DNA of 9,850 nt from Cyanobacteria bacterium T3Sed10_376R1m (GCA_003566215.1 PXEJ01000268.1:1-9850); one strand, 5' to 3'; shown: positions 1 to 6,780, numbered from the stretch's first letter. Notes: a model not told the origin generated them from the sequence alone. Translations and numbers: made by a program.

Positions 1-1659
1 GCCCGTAACTTTATTGGACAAGAACGAATTGTCACCCTCGACGGAGAATTATTAGAAGCCAGTGGAGCTATGACTGGGGGAAGTATGAATAAGCGTACAT
101 CCCTTCATTTTGGTACAACTATCACCACAGACTCAGATGAAGTTGACTTGTTATATAAACGTATTCAAGAAATTGAAGACATAGTTATCCAGTTTAATCT
201 TAAAATAACCGAAAACAGACAAAAAATCAAGGACTTCACAGAACAGTTAAATCAAGCAAGACAAAATAGACAAAAAAAACAACTTAATTTAGAACAATGG
301 CAAAAAGAAAATAGTCGTATAGAAGCAGAAAAAGAAAAAATAATTAGCAACAATGCCCAAAACTATCAACAATTAGTTAATGGGAAACAAGAGTTAGCTA
401 TTCTTGAGCAAAATATTCCTTTATTACAAGAACAATTAACAGAAAAACAAGCTCAATTACAAGAATTAGAATCTGGTTATGATAATCAAGAGTGGCAAAA
501 TTTACAATCACAAATTCACGAGCAAGAATTATTACTAGAACAACAGCAAAATTTAGTTAACGAAGAACAAAAAAAAATACAATTATTAGTAAATCAATGT
601 TTAGATATAGAACTTAAAATTAATCAAAATAAAGAAAAGTTAGAAAATCTAATTCAATCTCAAGAAAAAATAGACATTGAAAAGTTAAGCAATCAAGAAA
701 AATTAATTTTATTAGATCAAGAAATTGAACAGTATGAAATCTTATTTCAACAATTAGCTCAGAAATTAGCAGGGATAAAAAAAGAAAGAGATAGCCAAGA
801 AAGTAAGTTAAAGGAATTAGAAAATAAACAACAACAAATTACTTGGAATTTAGAAAAATTACTCTTACAACACCAAGAAAATCAAACTAAGCTCGGAGAA
901 TTTAAAACTCAAATTAAGGAAATTATCCCCGAGTTACCGAATCCTATACCAGTCATACCCTATTTAATCAATAAAGAAGGAGAAGATAATAAAATTATAT
1001 TCGATAACTTGCAAGAACAACTAGAACAAATTAATAAAGAAATTCGGAACACACAAAAACGCCTAGAAGCCCTTGAACCTGTTAATATGTTAGCCCTAGA
1101 AGAATATGAAAAAAACCAAGAAAGACTAAAAGAATTATCAGAAAAATTAGCTACTTTACAAGGAGAAAGAACAGAATTATTATTGCGGGTAGAAAACTTT
1201 ACAACCCTCAGATTTAGAGCTTTTCAAGAAGCCTTTAGTGCAGTCAATGAAAACTTTAAAACTATTTTTGCGACTCTCTCCGAAGGGGATGGTTATTTAA
1301 AATTAGAGGATGAAAATAATCCTTTTAATGGGGGTTTAACCCTTGTGGCTCACCCCAAAGGAAAACCTGTTACCAGATTAAGTTCAATGTCTGGGGGAGA
1401 AAAATCTTTAACGGCTTTAAGTTTTATTTTTGCTTTACAAAGATACCGCCCTTCTCCTTTCTATGCCTTTGATGAAGTGGATATGTTTTTGGATGGAGCA
1501 AATGTAGAAAAACTATCTAAAATGATTCAACAACAAGCTCAATCCGCTCAATTTATTGTGGTGAGTTTGCGTCGCCCCATGATTGAAGCCTCCCAACGTA
1601 CAATTGGGGTAACCCAAGCTAGGGGTGCTTACACTCAAGTGTTGGGTATTAAACTTTGA
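1..1659 (+). CDS. smc: Chromosome segregation protein SMC, C-terminal half (5' end outside window)
   Basis: This is the C-terminal part of the SMC ATPase, which condenses and segregates the chromosome as a dimer with ScpA and ScpB. The frame is open from base 1, so the gene begins upstream; the ATG at 70 is internal. Visible residues 1-31 are the end of the hinge (IVTLDGELLEASGAMTGGS). Residues about 35-355 are a very Gln/Glu/Lys/Leu-rich heptad coiled coil, the returning arm. PVNMLALEEYE (about 359-369) leads into the C-terminal head. The head carries the ABC signature SGGEKS (bases 1390-1407), Walker B ending in DEVD (from 1471), and the D-loop LDGAN. Walker A lies in the missing N-terminal half. 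The 552 visible residues match the usual distance from hinge to C-terminus, so nothing suggests truncation. The stop is TGA at 1657-1659. Family assignment is secure. Confidence 0.96.
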   Translation, partial: ARNFIGQERIVTLDGELLEASGAMTGGSMNKRTSLHFGTTITTDSDEVDLLYKRIQEIEDIVIQFNLKITENRQKIKDFTEQLNQARQNRQKKQLNLEQWQKENSRIEAEKEKIISNNAQNYQQLVNGKQELAILEQNIPLLQEQLTEKQAQLQELESGYDNQEWQNLQSQIHEQELLLEQQQNLVNEEQKKIQLLVNQCLDIELKINQNKEKLENLIQSQEKIDIEKLSNQEKLILLDQEIEQYEILFQQLAQKLAGIKKERDSQESKLKELENKQQQITWNLEKLLLQHQENQTKLGEFKTQIKEIIPELPNPIPVIPYLINKEGEDNKIIFDNLQEQLEQINKEIRNTQKRLEALEPVNMLALEEYEKNQERLKELSEKLATLQGERTELLLRVENFTTLRFRAFQEAFSAVNENFKTIFATLSEGDGYLKLEDENNPFNGGLTLVAHPKGKPVTRLSSMSGGEKSLTALSFIFALQRYRPSPFYAFDEVDMFLDGANVEKLSKMIQQQAQSAQFIVVSLRRPMIEASQRTIGVTQARGAYTQVLGIKL

Positions 1660-1672
1660 CTCTATGGTTTTT

Positions 1673-1696
1673 AGTCAGCCCACATTACTGCTGACT
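1673..1696 (+). terminator. Hairpin just after smc, possible terminator
   Basis: A perfect 7-bp inverted repeat, AGTCAGC (1673-1679) with GCTGACT (1690-1696), encloses a 10-base loop. It starts 13 bases after the smc stop codon. No clean T-tract follows, only a mixed AT stretch, so it may be a weak terminator or a 3' end stabilising hairpin rather than a classical intrinsic terminator. Confidence 0.35.
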
Positions 1697-1808
1697 GCTA
1701 TGGTCAATTATCAATTTTCCCCATCATGGTTGCAACGAAGGACTATTTTATAGGCAACTCAGGTTTAATACACATTTAAGTTAAGAATACCATCTTTTTA
1801 AAAAATAG

Positions 1809-1837
1809 TTTACAATTATTAATATTATCTTCATAAT
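1809..1837 (+). promoter_or_regulatory. Sigma70-type promoter of the methyltransferase gene
   Basis: TTTACA (1809-1814) resembles the -35 box and CATAAT (1832-1837) the -10 box, each 5 of 6 to consensus, separated by exactly 17 bases. Transcription would begin near 1844. That is only about 7 bases before the GTG at 1851 and about 16 before the ATG at 1860, implying a very short leader. Confidence 0.5.
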
Positions 1838-1850
1838 AATTAATATTACA

Positions 1851-2942
1851 GTGTCACCTATGGAGTCAAATCTCACACCAGAAGAAATTTTTTTTGATGG
1901 AATTCTCAAAAATACTTACCAAACATGGCAACAAGCAAAAGCGATTTTTAGTGTAAGCCATAAAAATCTGAGTACGGAATTAAGAAAAAATTTTTTTCCT
2001 TTTAAGGAAAATAAATTACATCCCCTTTCCCCAGAAATTTGGACAATTCTACAAAAAAGATTCAGTGAAATTATTGCTGAAGACTGGCAAGACGCACGGG
2101 CAGGAATTTATCCCTATGAGGATTTATTCGAAATTGACATATTAACATTTATCGAAACTTATTTAAAACTGTGGCTTGATCAACCTTCATCGTGGCGTAG
2201 AATGCAACAAGAAGATTATCAAGATTTTCCTGATAATATTAACCTTGAAAAATATCCTAATTATTACCGTCGTAACTTTCATTACCAAAGTGATGGATAT
2301 TTGAGCGATAAATCTGCCCAACTTTACGACTTACAAGTTGAATTACTTTTTAATGGTATTGCTGATGCTATGCGCCGACGCATCCTGAAACCCTTAAAAC
2401 GAGAATTAGATAAACTTGACCAAGATACTATAACAATTTTAGATGTTGCCTGTGGTACGGGAAGAACATTGAAAGCATTACGTAGCGCTTTTCCCTCAGT
2501 TTCTTTGTATGGTGTTGATTTATCCTGTGCTTATTTACGCAAGGCTAACGAGTTATTGTCTCAACTTCCTCAAGAATTACCTCAACTATTACAAGGGAAA
2601 GGGGAAGAGTTACCTTATCAAGATAATTATTTTAATGCTATTAGTAATGTATTTTTATTTCACGAGTTACCTAAACCTATTCGTCAACAAGTGATTGATG
2701 AGTCTTATCGAGTATTGCAACCGGGGGGAATAATGGTAATTTGTGATTCAATCCAATTGTCTGATTCTCCTGAGTTAGAACCGATGATTAATAATTTTTC
2801 CATTGCTTTTCATGAACCATTTTACACTGATTATGTGAAGGATGATATGGAAGAACATCTACAAAAAGCTGGTTTTGAGGTTCTAGAAGTTAAGGTTTGT
2901 GCTTTTAGTAAGTATTGGGTGGCAAATAAGCCGAAGGATTAG
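1851..2942 (+). CDS. Class I SAM-dependent methyltransferase, substrate unknown
   Basis: A 363-residue protein with a C-terminal Rossmann-type methyltransferase domain. Motif I is ILDVACGTG (D198, G202, G204), which binds S-adenosylmethionine. The acidic residue closing strand 2 is D223 in YGVDLS. A FLFHELP segment (H271) follows at motif IV, then RVLQPGGIMVICD, typical of the Methyltransf_11/25 fold. Residues 1 to about 190 are not part of the core fold; they are helical-looking and aromatic, with SSWRRM and a Tyr-rich stretch including NFHYQSDGYLS. I recall this two-part arrangement as a conserved cyanobacterial type, but the substrate is unknown to me. The start is GTG at 1851; an ATG three codons later (1860) is equally plausible and fits the short leader better. 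No Shine-Dalgarno sequence is evident. It stands alone, with a promoter in front and AT-rich spacer behind. The 5' part is C-richer and the 3' part strongly G-richer on the coding strand. Confidence 0.85.
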   Translation: MSPMESNLTPEEIFFDGILKNTYQTWQQAKAIFSVSHKNLSTELRKNFFPFKENKLHPLSPEIWTILQKRFSEIIAEDWQDARAGIYPYEDLFEIDILTFIETYLKLWLDQPSSWRRMQQEDYQDFPDNINLEKYPNYYRRNFHYQSDGYLSDKSAQLYDLQVELLFNGIADAMRRRILKPLKRELDKLDQDTITILDVACGTGRTLKALRSAFPSVSLYGVDLSCAYLRKANELLSQLPQELPQLLQGKGEELPYQDNYFNAISNVFLFHELPKPIRQQVIDESYRVLQPGGIMVICDSIQLSDSPELEPMINNFSIAFHEPFYTDYVKDDMEEHLQKAGFEVLEVKVCAFSKYWVANKPKD

Positions 2943-3051
2943 GGCTTATATAATCAATAATTAGACTTTGCTGAAAAAGTTCTATGGTGAGGAGAATTGA
3001 TAATTAACAATTATGAGGTTTTATTCTCTGGGTGTAGTATCGATAATTTTG

Positions 3052-3090
3052 CACTTTTAACTATTTTTTTGTAAAAAAAGTGTTATTTTT
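3052..3090 (+). terminator. Possible weak terminator after the methyltransferase gene
   Basis: CACTTTT at 3052-3058 can pair with AAAAGTG at 3076-3082, and inside it a T-run (3064-3070) faces an A-run (3073-3079). The sequence continues into ATTTTT. The stem is nearly all A:T pairs, so this is only suggestive. Confidence 0.25.
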
Positions 3091-3197
3091 GTGTATTTTT
3101 TAGTACTTGGAGTATGCCTAAAATCTCGATATTTAGAGTTTTTGGTCTATATCAGCCAACTTTAATTATGTGACTTTTTGGAGTAAACTCTGATTAT

Positions 3198-3206
3198 TGA
3201 TATAAT
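3198..3206 (+). promoter_or_regulatory. Extended -10 promoter of comB
   Basis: TGATATAAT is a perfect extended -10 element (TGn followed by TATAAT at 3201-3206). The best -35 at 17 bases' spacing is TTGGAG (3178-3183), a poor match, which is typical of extended -10 promoters. Transcription would start near 3213, giving a leader of about 25 bases before the GTG at 3238. Confidence 0.55.
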
Positions 3207-3237
3207 TACGGGTTATTCAACTATTTATTGAGTTATT

Positions 3238-3966
3238 GTGAAAATCTTTGTTTATCATACTCCTGAATTAACTCCAGAAAATCAAGTTCCTGATTGTGCA
3301 GTTGTTATTGATGTGTTACGAGCAACGACGACGATTGCAACGGCGATAAATGGAGGGGCAAAATCCGTTAAGGCTTTTAGTGATATTGATTTGTTATTAG
3401 CTGAGAGTGAAGTTTTATTGGCGAAGGAAAGGTTGCGTTTGGGGGAGAGGGGAGGTAAGAAGGTTGAGTCTTGTGATATGGGTAATTCTCCCTTAGATTG
3501 TACCCGTGAGATAGTTGAGGGTAAACAGTTGTTTATTAGTACAACTAATGGTACAAGGGCATTACAAAGAGTCCAAAATGCTGATGTGGTGATGACTGCG
3601 GCAATGATTAATTATGGTGCTGCGGTAAAATATATTAAAAGTAACCACCCTGAAATCGTCTGGTTAGTGGGTTCTGGTTGGGAAGGGGGTTATTCTTTAG
3701 AGGATACTGTTTGTGCGGGGGCGATCGCATCTGAACTCATAGACTACAATAATGTGGATATGATTGGTAATGATGAAGTGATAAGTGCGATCGCACTTTA
3801 CCATCAATGGAAAGATAACCTTGAGGATTTATTTGCCCTAGCCAGTCATGGTCAAAGACTACTAAGATTAAACTTAGTAGAAGACCTAAAATATTGTGCC
3901 CAAAAAAATATTATGGACATTTTACCCATGCAAAAACAAAAAAATACTTTAGTCTTCACTAATTAG
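3238..3966 (+). CDS. comB: 2-phosphosulfolactate phosphatase family protein (ComB-like)
   Basis: The 242-residue product matches the ComB family over its whole length. In coenzyme M-making archaea this Mg-dependent enzyme hydrolyses 2-phosphosulfolactate to sulfolactate. Family landmarks seen here are [10 protein letters not shown] (D25, R28), [17 protein letters not shown] (69-85), STTNGTRAL (101-109) and [12 protein letters not shown] (145-156) with several conserved acidic residues suited to metal binding. The start is GTG at 3238, directly at the family N-terminus (MKIFVYHT), with no clear Shine-Dalgarno. No coenzyme M or sulfolactate pathway gene lies nearby, so the physiological substrate in this organism is open. 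Two HIP1 octamers lie in its 3' half, both read as Ala-Ile-Ala. Coding-strand composition changes sharply: bases 3421-3480 have 28 G and 3 C, bases 3901-3960 have 4 G and 11 C. Confidence 0.88.
   Translation: MKIFVYHTPELTPENQVPDCAVVIDVLRATTTIATAINGGAKSVKAFSDIDLLLAESEVLLAKERLRLGERGGKKVESCDMGNSPLDCTREIVEGKQLFISTTNGTRALQRVQNADVVMTAAMINYGAAVKYIKSNHPEIVWLVGSGWEGGYSLEDTVCAGAIASELIDYNNVDMIGNDEVISAIALYHQWKDNLEDLFALASHGQRLLRLNLVEDLKYCAQKNIMDILPMQKQKNTLVFTN
3721..3728. repeat. HIP1 octamer
   Basis: Palindrome GCGATCGC, the highly iterated cyanobacterial element, inside comB and read in frame as Ala-Ile-(Ala). Confidence 0.9.
3787..3794. repeat. HIP1 octamer
   Basis: Second GCGATCGC in comB, 66 bases after the first and in the same reading phase (Ala-Ile-Ala). 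Confidence 0.9.
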
Positions 3967-3981
3967 ATTCGTCACAACAAC

Positions 3982-4018
3982 TGAGGGTAGAGTACCACTC
4001 ATTAAAGGTAAACTTTTT
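3982..4018 (+). terminator. Hairpin downstream of comB, likely transcript end
   Basis: TGAGGGTA (3982-3989) pairs with TACC (3993-3996) and CTCA (3998-4001), giving an 8-bp stem with one bulged A at 3997 and a GAG loop. A T5 run (4014-4018) lies about 12 bases further on, so it is not a textbook intrinsic terminator, but position 16 bases after the comB stop fits a 3' end structure. Confidence 0.4.
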
Positions 4019-4032
4019 CGCGCTTTCGTAAT

Positions 4033-4055
4033 AAAAAAACCTCCACAATAGGAGG
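4033..4055 (-). terminator. Intrinsic terminator of the minus-strand small gene
   Basis: On the minus strand CCTCC (4055-4051) and GGAGG (4044-4040) form a 5-bp all-GC stem with a 6-base loop, followed at once by a T7 run (complement of the A-run 4039-4033). It sits 36 bases past the stop of the 66-residue gene, a classical rho-independent layout. A T8 run at 4071-4078 on the plus strand may let the element also act, less well, in the other direction. Confidence 0.65.
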
Positions 4056-4091
4056 ATGGGGAAGCTAATATTTTTTTTGAAAAAATTATTG

Positions 4092-4292
4092 TTAACTTAA
4101 AGAAGCATGACTGCGGTCATAGGTTACTCGAAAGCCAGAATTAGGTTTACCTTGAATACCCTGACAATGTTCGGAAGGGGTAATGTCCATACCGATTTCT
4201 GTGGCAACTCTACCTAACATCGATTGTTGACGGTTTTTAACGGCGTGATGGTGGCGCATCATTAAATTACGGGCTTGGGCTTGGGTATTCAT
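4092..4292 (-). CDS. Small basic protein of 66 residues, function unknown
   Basis: I do not recognise a named family. The protein is short, soluble-looking and basic, with no transmembrane segment or signal peptide. Its N-terminal half (QARNLMMRHHHAVKNRQQSML) is rich in His, Arg and Gln and probably helical. The C-terminal half has Gly/Pro turns (GIQGKPNSG) and ends in TYDRSHASLS; there is a single Cys. The sequence gives an impression of a conserved cyanobacterial small protein, but that is memory-level only. It is very likely real: ATG start at 4292, a strong AGGAG ribosome site 9 bases upstream, a GC-hairpin terminator downstream, and no longer frame overlapping it. It is convergent with comB and divergent from the dihydroorotase-like gene, so it is a single-gene transcription unit. 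Confidence 0.75.
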   Translation of the reverse strand: MNTQAQARNLMMRHHHAVKNRQQSMLGRVATEIGMDITPSEHCQGIQGKPNSGFRVTYDRSHASLS

Positions 4293-4301
4293 AATCTTAC
4301 T

Positions 4302-4306
4302 CTCCT
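4302..4306 (-). promoter_or_regulatory. Shine-Dalgarno site of the 66-residue gene
   Basis: Reads AGGAG on the minus strand, 9 bases before the ATG at 4292. It is the clearest ribosome binding site in the window, fixes the start codon, and suggests efficient translation compared with neighbours that lack such a site. Confidence 0.7.
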
Positions 4307-4499
4307 AGTTTTAAATTTTTATTTTATTTCATTTTCCTTACCTATATACTAATCTCTTTTCTGTATAAAATGCTACACTTTCTTAAAAAATTCATAAAAA
4401 TTAATATTTTAGATGATGAAGTTTGAGCGTAAAATGGTAATTCGGACAGGAAAGAGAAATAAGATTTTCTGCTTTCTAATAATTTAATTATCAATAACG
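4307..4499. promoter_or_regulatory. Divergent promoter region
   Basis: This AT-rich spacer separates the minus-strand small gene from the plus-strand dihydroorotase-like gene, so it must hold promoters for both. Minus-strand -10 candidates are TATATA (complement of 4343-4348) and TATACA (complement of 4362-4367); neither has a good -35. No well-spaced plus-strand box pair was found near 4500. Exact boxes are not resolved. Confidence 0.35.
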
Positions 4500-5753
4500 G
4501 TGAAATCTAAATCTCAAATTTATCGACAGGTCAGAATTTTAGATCCCATCTCGACGGTAGATACTATTACTGATGTTTTAATTGTTGATGGTAATATTGA
4601 ACAAATTAGTCCTAATCTAAATGTTGACACTAATAATGTTGAGGTGATAGAGGGCAAAGATTTAATTTTAGCCCCTGGATTAGTCGATTTATATAGCAAT
4701 AGTGGTGAGCCGGGATATGAGGAAAGGGAGACTTTAGATAGTTTTAGTCAATCTGCCATGGCAGGAGGGTTTTCTCGTAGTGCTGTTTTACCCAATACGA
4801 TGCCTGTGGTGGATAATCCCACAACGGTAGCTTTTATTAAATCTAAAGTGGCTCACCTATCAACACATTTCTATGTGTGGGGTAGCCTAACAAATAATTT
4901 AGAAGGAAAGGTAATTGCGGAGCTATCATCCTTAGCAGAAGCAGGGGTAATTGGTTTTACGGATAATTCTCCTTTTGATAATTTGTTGCTGTTGCGGCGT
5001 TTGTTGGAGTATGCCCAGCCCTTTGATTTACCCGTGGCTCTAGTGCCTAGTAATATGAAGTTGCGGGGTGAGGGAGTAGTGCGGGAAAATAGTACTTCTA
5101 TGCGTTTGGGATTAGTGGGTGCCTCTGCTGTTAGTGAAACAATTGCGATCGCATCTATCCTTGAATTAATTGCCTTAACGAAAACTTCATCACATCTAAT
5201 GCGTATTTCCACCGCTCGGGGAGTGGAGTTAATTAAACGGGGCAAGGAAGAAGGTTTACCCATCACCGCTAGTGTTAATTGGCATCACCTAATTTTAAAT
5301 AGTGAGGCGGTAGCAAGTTATGACCCTAATTTGAGGTTAGAACCTCCCTTAGGAGAAGAAAACGACCGATTAGCTTTGATTAAAGGGGTAAAAGATGGTG
5401 TTATAGATGCCATCGTCGTTGACCATACACCCTACACGTATGAGGAAAAAACCGTTGCTTTTGCCCAAGCTCCCTTAGGTGCGATCGGTTATGAGTTAAT
5501 ATTACCTTTACTGTGGGAAAATTTGGTAAATACTGGGCAAATCAATGCCCTAAAATTATGGGAAGCTTTAAGTACAAATCCTTTACGATGTTTGAAACAA
5601 GAACCGATAACCTTAAGAGAAGGAAAAAAAGCAGAAATACTCTTATTTTCTCCCCATCAATCTTGGCAAGTCATTCCCTCTCAATTACAATCTTTGTCTA
5701 GCAATACCTATTGGTTAAACAGAGAAATTAGAGGTAAAGTTTTAAATAATTGA
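4500..5753 (+). CDS. pyrC: Dihydroorotase-family protein (PyrC-like) with degenerate metal site
   Basis: A 417-residue amidohydrolase aligning along its length with type I dihydroorotases, which cyclise carbamoyl-aspartate to dihydroorotate in pyrimidine synthesis. Retained landmarks: GLVDL..., PNTMPVVDNP, FTDN, NWHHL (H262, H263), LEPPLG, DGVIDAIVVDHTP (D308) and PLGAIGYELILPLL. Key residues are changed: the metal-binding HxH followed by REPG is here Y65-S66-N67-S68-G69-EPG, and the ligand His of the usual HVST motif is Arg (R235 in RIST). Such a protein may be catalytically dead, like the PyrC' partner that scaffolds aspartate transcarbamoylase in Pseudomonas; a true PyrC would then be encoded elsewhere. 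No pyrB lies in this window. The start is GTG at 4500, with no obvious ribosome site. One HIP1 octamer lies inside. G is in excess in the 5' part and C in the 3' part. Confidence 0.82.
   Translation: MKSKSQIYRQVRILDPISTVDTITDVLIVDGNIEQISPNLNVDTNNVEVIEGKDLILAPGLVDLYSNSGEPGYEERETLDSFSQSAMAGGFSRSAVLPNTMPVVDNPTTVAFIKSKVAHLSTHFYVWGSLTNNLEGKVIAELSSLAEAGVIGFTDNSPFDNLLLLRRLLEYAQPFDLPVALVPSNMKLRGEGVVRENSTSMRLGLVGASAVSETIAIASILELIALTKTSSHLMRISTARGVELIKRGKEEGLPITASVNWHHLILNSEAVASYDPNLRLEPPLGEENDRLALIKGVKDGVIDAIVVDHTPYTYEEKTVAFAQAPLGAIGYELILPLLWENLVNTGQINALKLWEALSTNPLRCLKQEPITLREGKKAEILLFSPHQSWQVIPSQLQSLSSNTYWLNREIRGKVLNN
5145..5152. repeat. HIP1 octamer
   Basis: GCGATCGC inside the dihydroorotase-like gene, read in frame as Ala-Ile-Ala. 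Confidence 0.9.
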
Positions 5754-5777
5754 TAATAAATTTTTTCTATATTCAAT
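5750..5777 (+). promoter_or_regulatory. Possible purC promoter
   Basis: TTGATA (5750-5755, overlapping the preceding stop codon) is 5 of 6 to the -35 box; TTCAAT (5772-5777) is 4 of 6 to the -10 box at 16-base spacing. It would give a leader of about 45 bases. With only 75 bases between the genes, read-through from the upstream gene is also possible. Confidence 0.3.
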
Positions 5778-5828
5778 TATTTCTAAATTTCAATTTTTGT
5801 TAACCTAAATCTAATCCCCTTAAAAATC

Positions 5829-6572
5829 ATGACAACAGCAGAAAAACTATACGAAGGCAAAGCCAAAATTATTTATGCAACGGACAACGAACAAATTTAC
5901 TTAACCTATTATAAAGACGATGCAACAGCCTTTAATGCCAAAAAAAAAGGCACTATTGTTGACAAAGGGATAGTGAATTGTGCGATCGCATCTGCCCTCC
6001 TCCAACTATTAGAAAGCAAAGGAATTCCCACCCATTTCATAGAGAAAAAATCCCAACGAGAAATGCTCGTCAAAGCTGTAAAAATAATCCCCCTAGAAGT
6101 GGTAGTGAGAAACATCGCCGCCGGAAGCCTATGTCGAGAAACAGGATTATCCGAAGGAGAAAAACTACCCTCTCCCCTAGTCGAATTTTACCTAAAAAAT
6201 GACGATCTAAACGATCCCCTCTTGACACCAGATCGCATTTCCCTGTTAAATGTAGCCACCGAAGAACAAATTAAAGAATTACAAACCCTAGCCAGAAAAA
6301 TAAATGAATACCTGAGGGAATTTTTCCAAAACTGTGACATTATTCTAGTGGACTTTAAACTCGAATTTGGCTTAGACAAAGAAGGAACAATTTTATTAGC
6401 CGACGAAATAAGCCCTGATACTTGTCGTCTTTGGGATATTCTGGAACAAGATAAACAAAAAAGAGTCATGGACAAAGACAGATTTCGCAAAGACTTAGGA
6501 GAAGTAGAATCAGCCTATCAAAAAGTACAACAAAGAGTTCTGGCGCAAACTGAAAAACTAAAAAATAGCTAA
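5829..6572 (+). CDS. purC: SAICAR synthase, purine biosynthesis
   Basis: Phosphoribosylaminoimidazole-succinocarboxamide synthase joins aspartate to CAIR with ATP to make SAICAR in the cytosolic purine pathway. The 247-residue length is normal for the single-domain bacterial enzyme. Family motifs are all present: LYEGKAKIIY near the N-terminus (ATP loop), KDDATAFNAKKKG, VVRNIAAGS (R94 to S100), LVEFYLKND followed by NDPLL, VDFKLEFG, and LADEISPDTCRLWD (from about 190). Start ATG 5829 places YEGKAK at residue 8, as expected; there is no clear Shine-Dalgarno. The neighbouring bamA starts 22 or 208 bases downstream depending on start choice, same strand, with no terminator seen between, so co-transcription is likely. 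C exceeds G on the coding strand (for example 7 G and 16 C in 6181-6240). Contains one HIP1 octamer. Confidence 0.96.
   Translation: MTTAEKLYEGKAKIIYATDNEQIYLTYYKDDATAFNAKKKGTIVDKGIVNCAIASALLQLLESKGIPTHFIEKKSQREMLVKAVKIIPLEVVVRNIAAGSLCRETGLSEGEKLPSPLVEFYLKNDDLNDPLLTPDRISLLNVATEEQIKELQTLARKINEYLREFFQNCDIILVDFKLEFGLDKEGTILLADEISPDTCRLWDILEQDKQKRVMDKDRFRKDLGEVESAYQKVQQRVLAQTEKLKNS
5982..5989. repeat. HIP1 octamer
   Basis: GCGATCGC inside purC, again read in frame as Ala-Ile-Ala. Confidence 0.9.
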
Positions 6573-6594
6573 CATATTAAAGATAATTATTCTC

Positions 6595-6780
6595 ATGATT
6601 AAAAATTGGTGTGAGACTGTGAGTAAAAAAACAAAACAAACCACAAATAATAGAAACTTTCTCTATCTAAAGAGACAGCAAATTTCTTCTCAACAAATAA
6701 ACAGCATTACTAAAAGTTTAAAAATTATTAACAACAATTTTTGCTCATCCCCTCTACCATCAAACAAAAAATCACCAAAA
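6595..6780 (+). other. In-frame possible N-terminal extension of bamA, or its leader
   Basis: An ATG at 6595 opens 62 codons in frame with bamA. The encoded stretch is Lys/Asn/Ser/Gln-rich and has no recognisable domain. It would put a charged, hydrophilic region ahead of the secretion signal that begins at 6781. The same bases contain a weak AT hairpin, AAAAATT (6720-6726) with AATTTTT (6736-6742). I favour an untranslated leader, but the absence of stops over 62 codons in AT-rich DNA keeps the longer 824-residue form possible. Confidence 0.4.

Larger units (their letters stand above)
2943..3237. other. AT-rich 295-base spacer with weak hairpins
   Basis: No convincing gene is present. It holds several weak AT inverted repeats: ACTTT/AAAGT (2965-2980), CACTTTT with AAAAGTG (3052-3082, overlapping a T7/A7 inverted pair) followed by T-rich sequence, and AAAATCTC with GAGTTTTT (3120-3142, one mismatch). 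Any of the last two could end the methyltransferase transcript, but stems are GC-poor. The right end carries the comB promoter. A tRNA cloverleaf or riboswitch core was not seen. Confidence 0.4.

Noticed and set aside
70..1090. Low-complexity Q/E/K-rich stretch as a separate or horizontally acquired segment
   Set aside because: It is the SMC coiled-coil arm; heptad-like composition and position between hinge and head explain it.
70..1659. ATG at 70 as the true start of the SMC gene
   Set aside because: The frame is open back to base 1 and encodes conserved hinge residues (VTLDGELLEASGA) before that ATG; the gene simply enters from outside the window.
2509..2694. 61-codon plus-strand frame within the methyltransferase
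   Set aside because: Overlaps SAM-binding motifs in another frame; hydrophobic run is explained by AT-rich codons.
2961..2983. Short inverted repeat near AGACTTTGCTG as an insertion-sequence end
   Set aside because: Only a 5-bp stem, no matching second end, no transposase remnant and no flanking target duplication.
2943..3237. CRISPR array, tRNA or riboswitch in the longest spacer
   Set aside because: No regularly spaced repeats, no cloverleaf with a T-loop GTTCRA signature, and no recognisable aptamer core; only AT-rich weak hairpins.
4871..5266. 131-codon open frame on the minus strand
   Set aside because: It lies wholly inside the well-supported dihydroorotase-family gene and shows no family-like sequence; a shadow of the coding strand.
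6188..6490. 100-codon open frame on the minus strand
   Set aside because: Antisense to conserved purC motifs, Ser/Arg-rich low-quality translation, no ribosome site.
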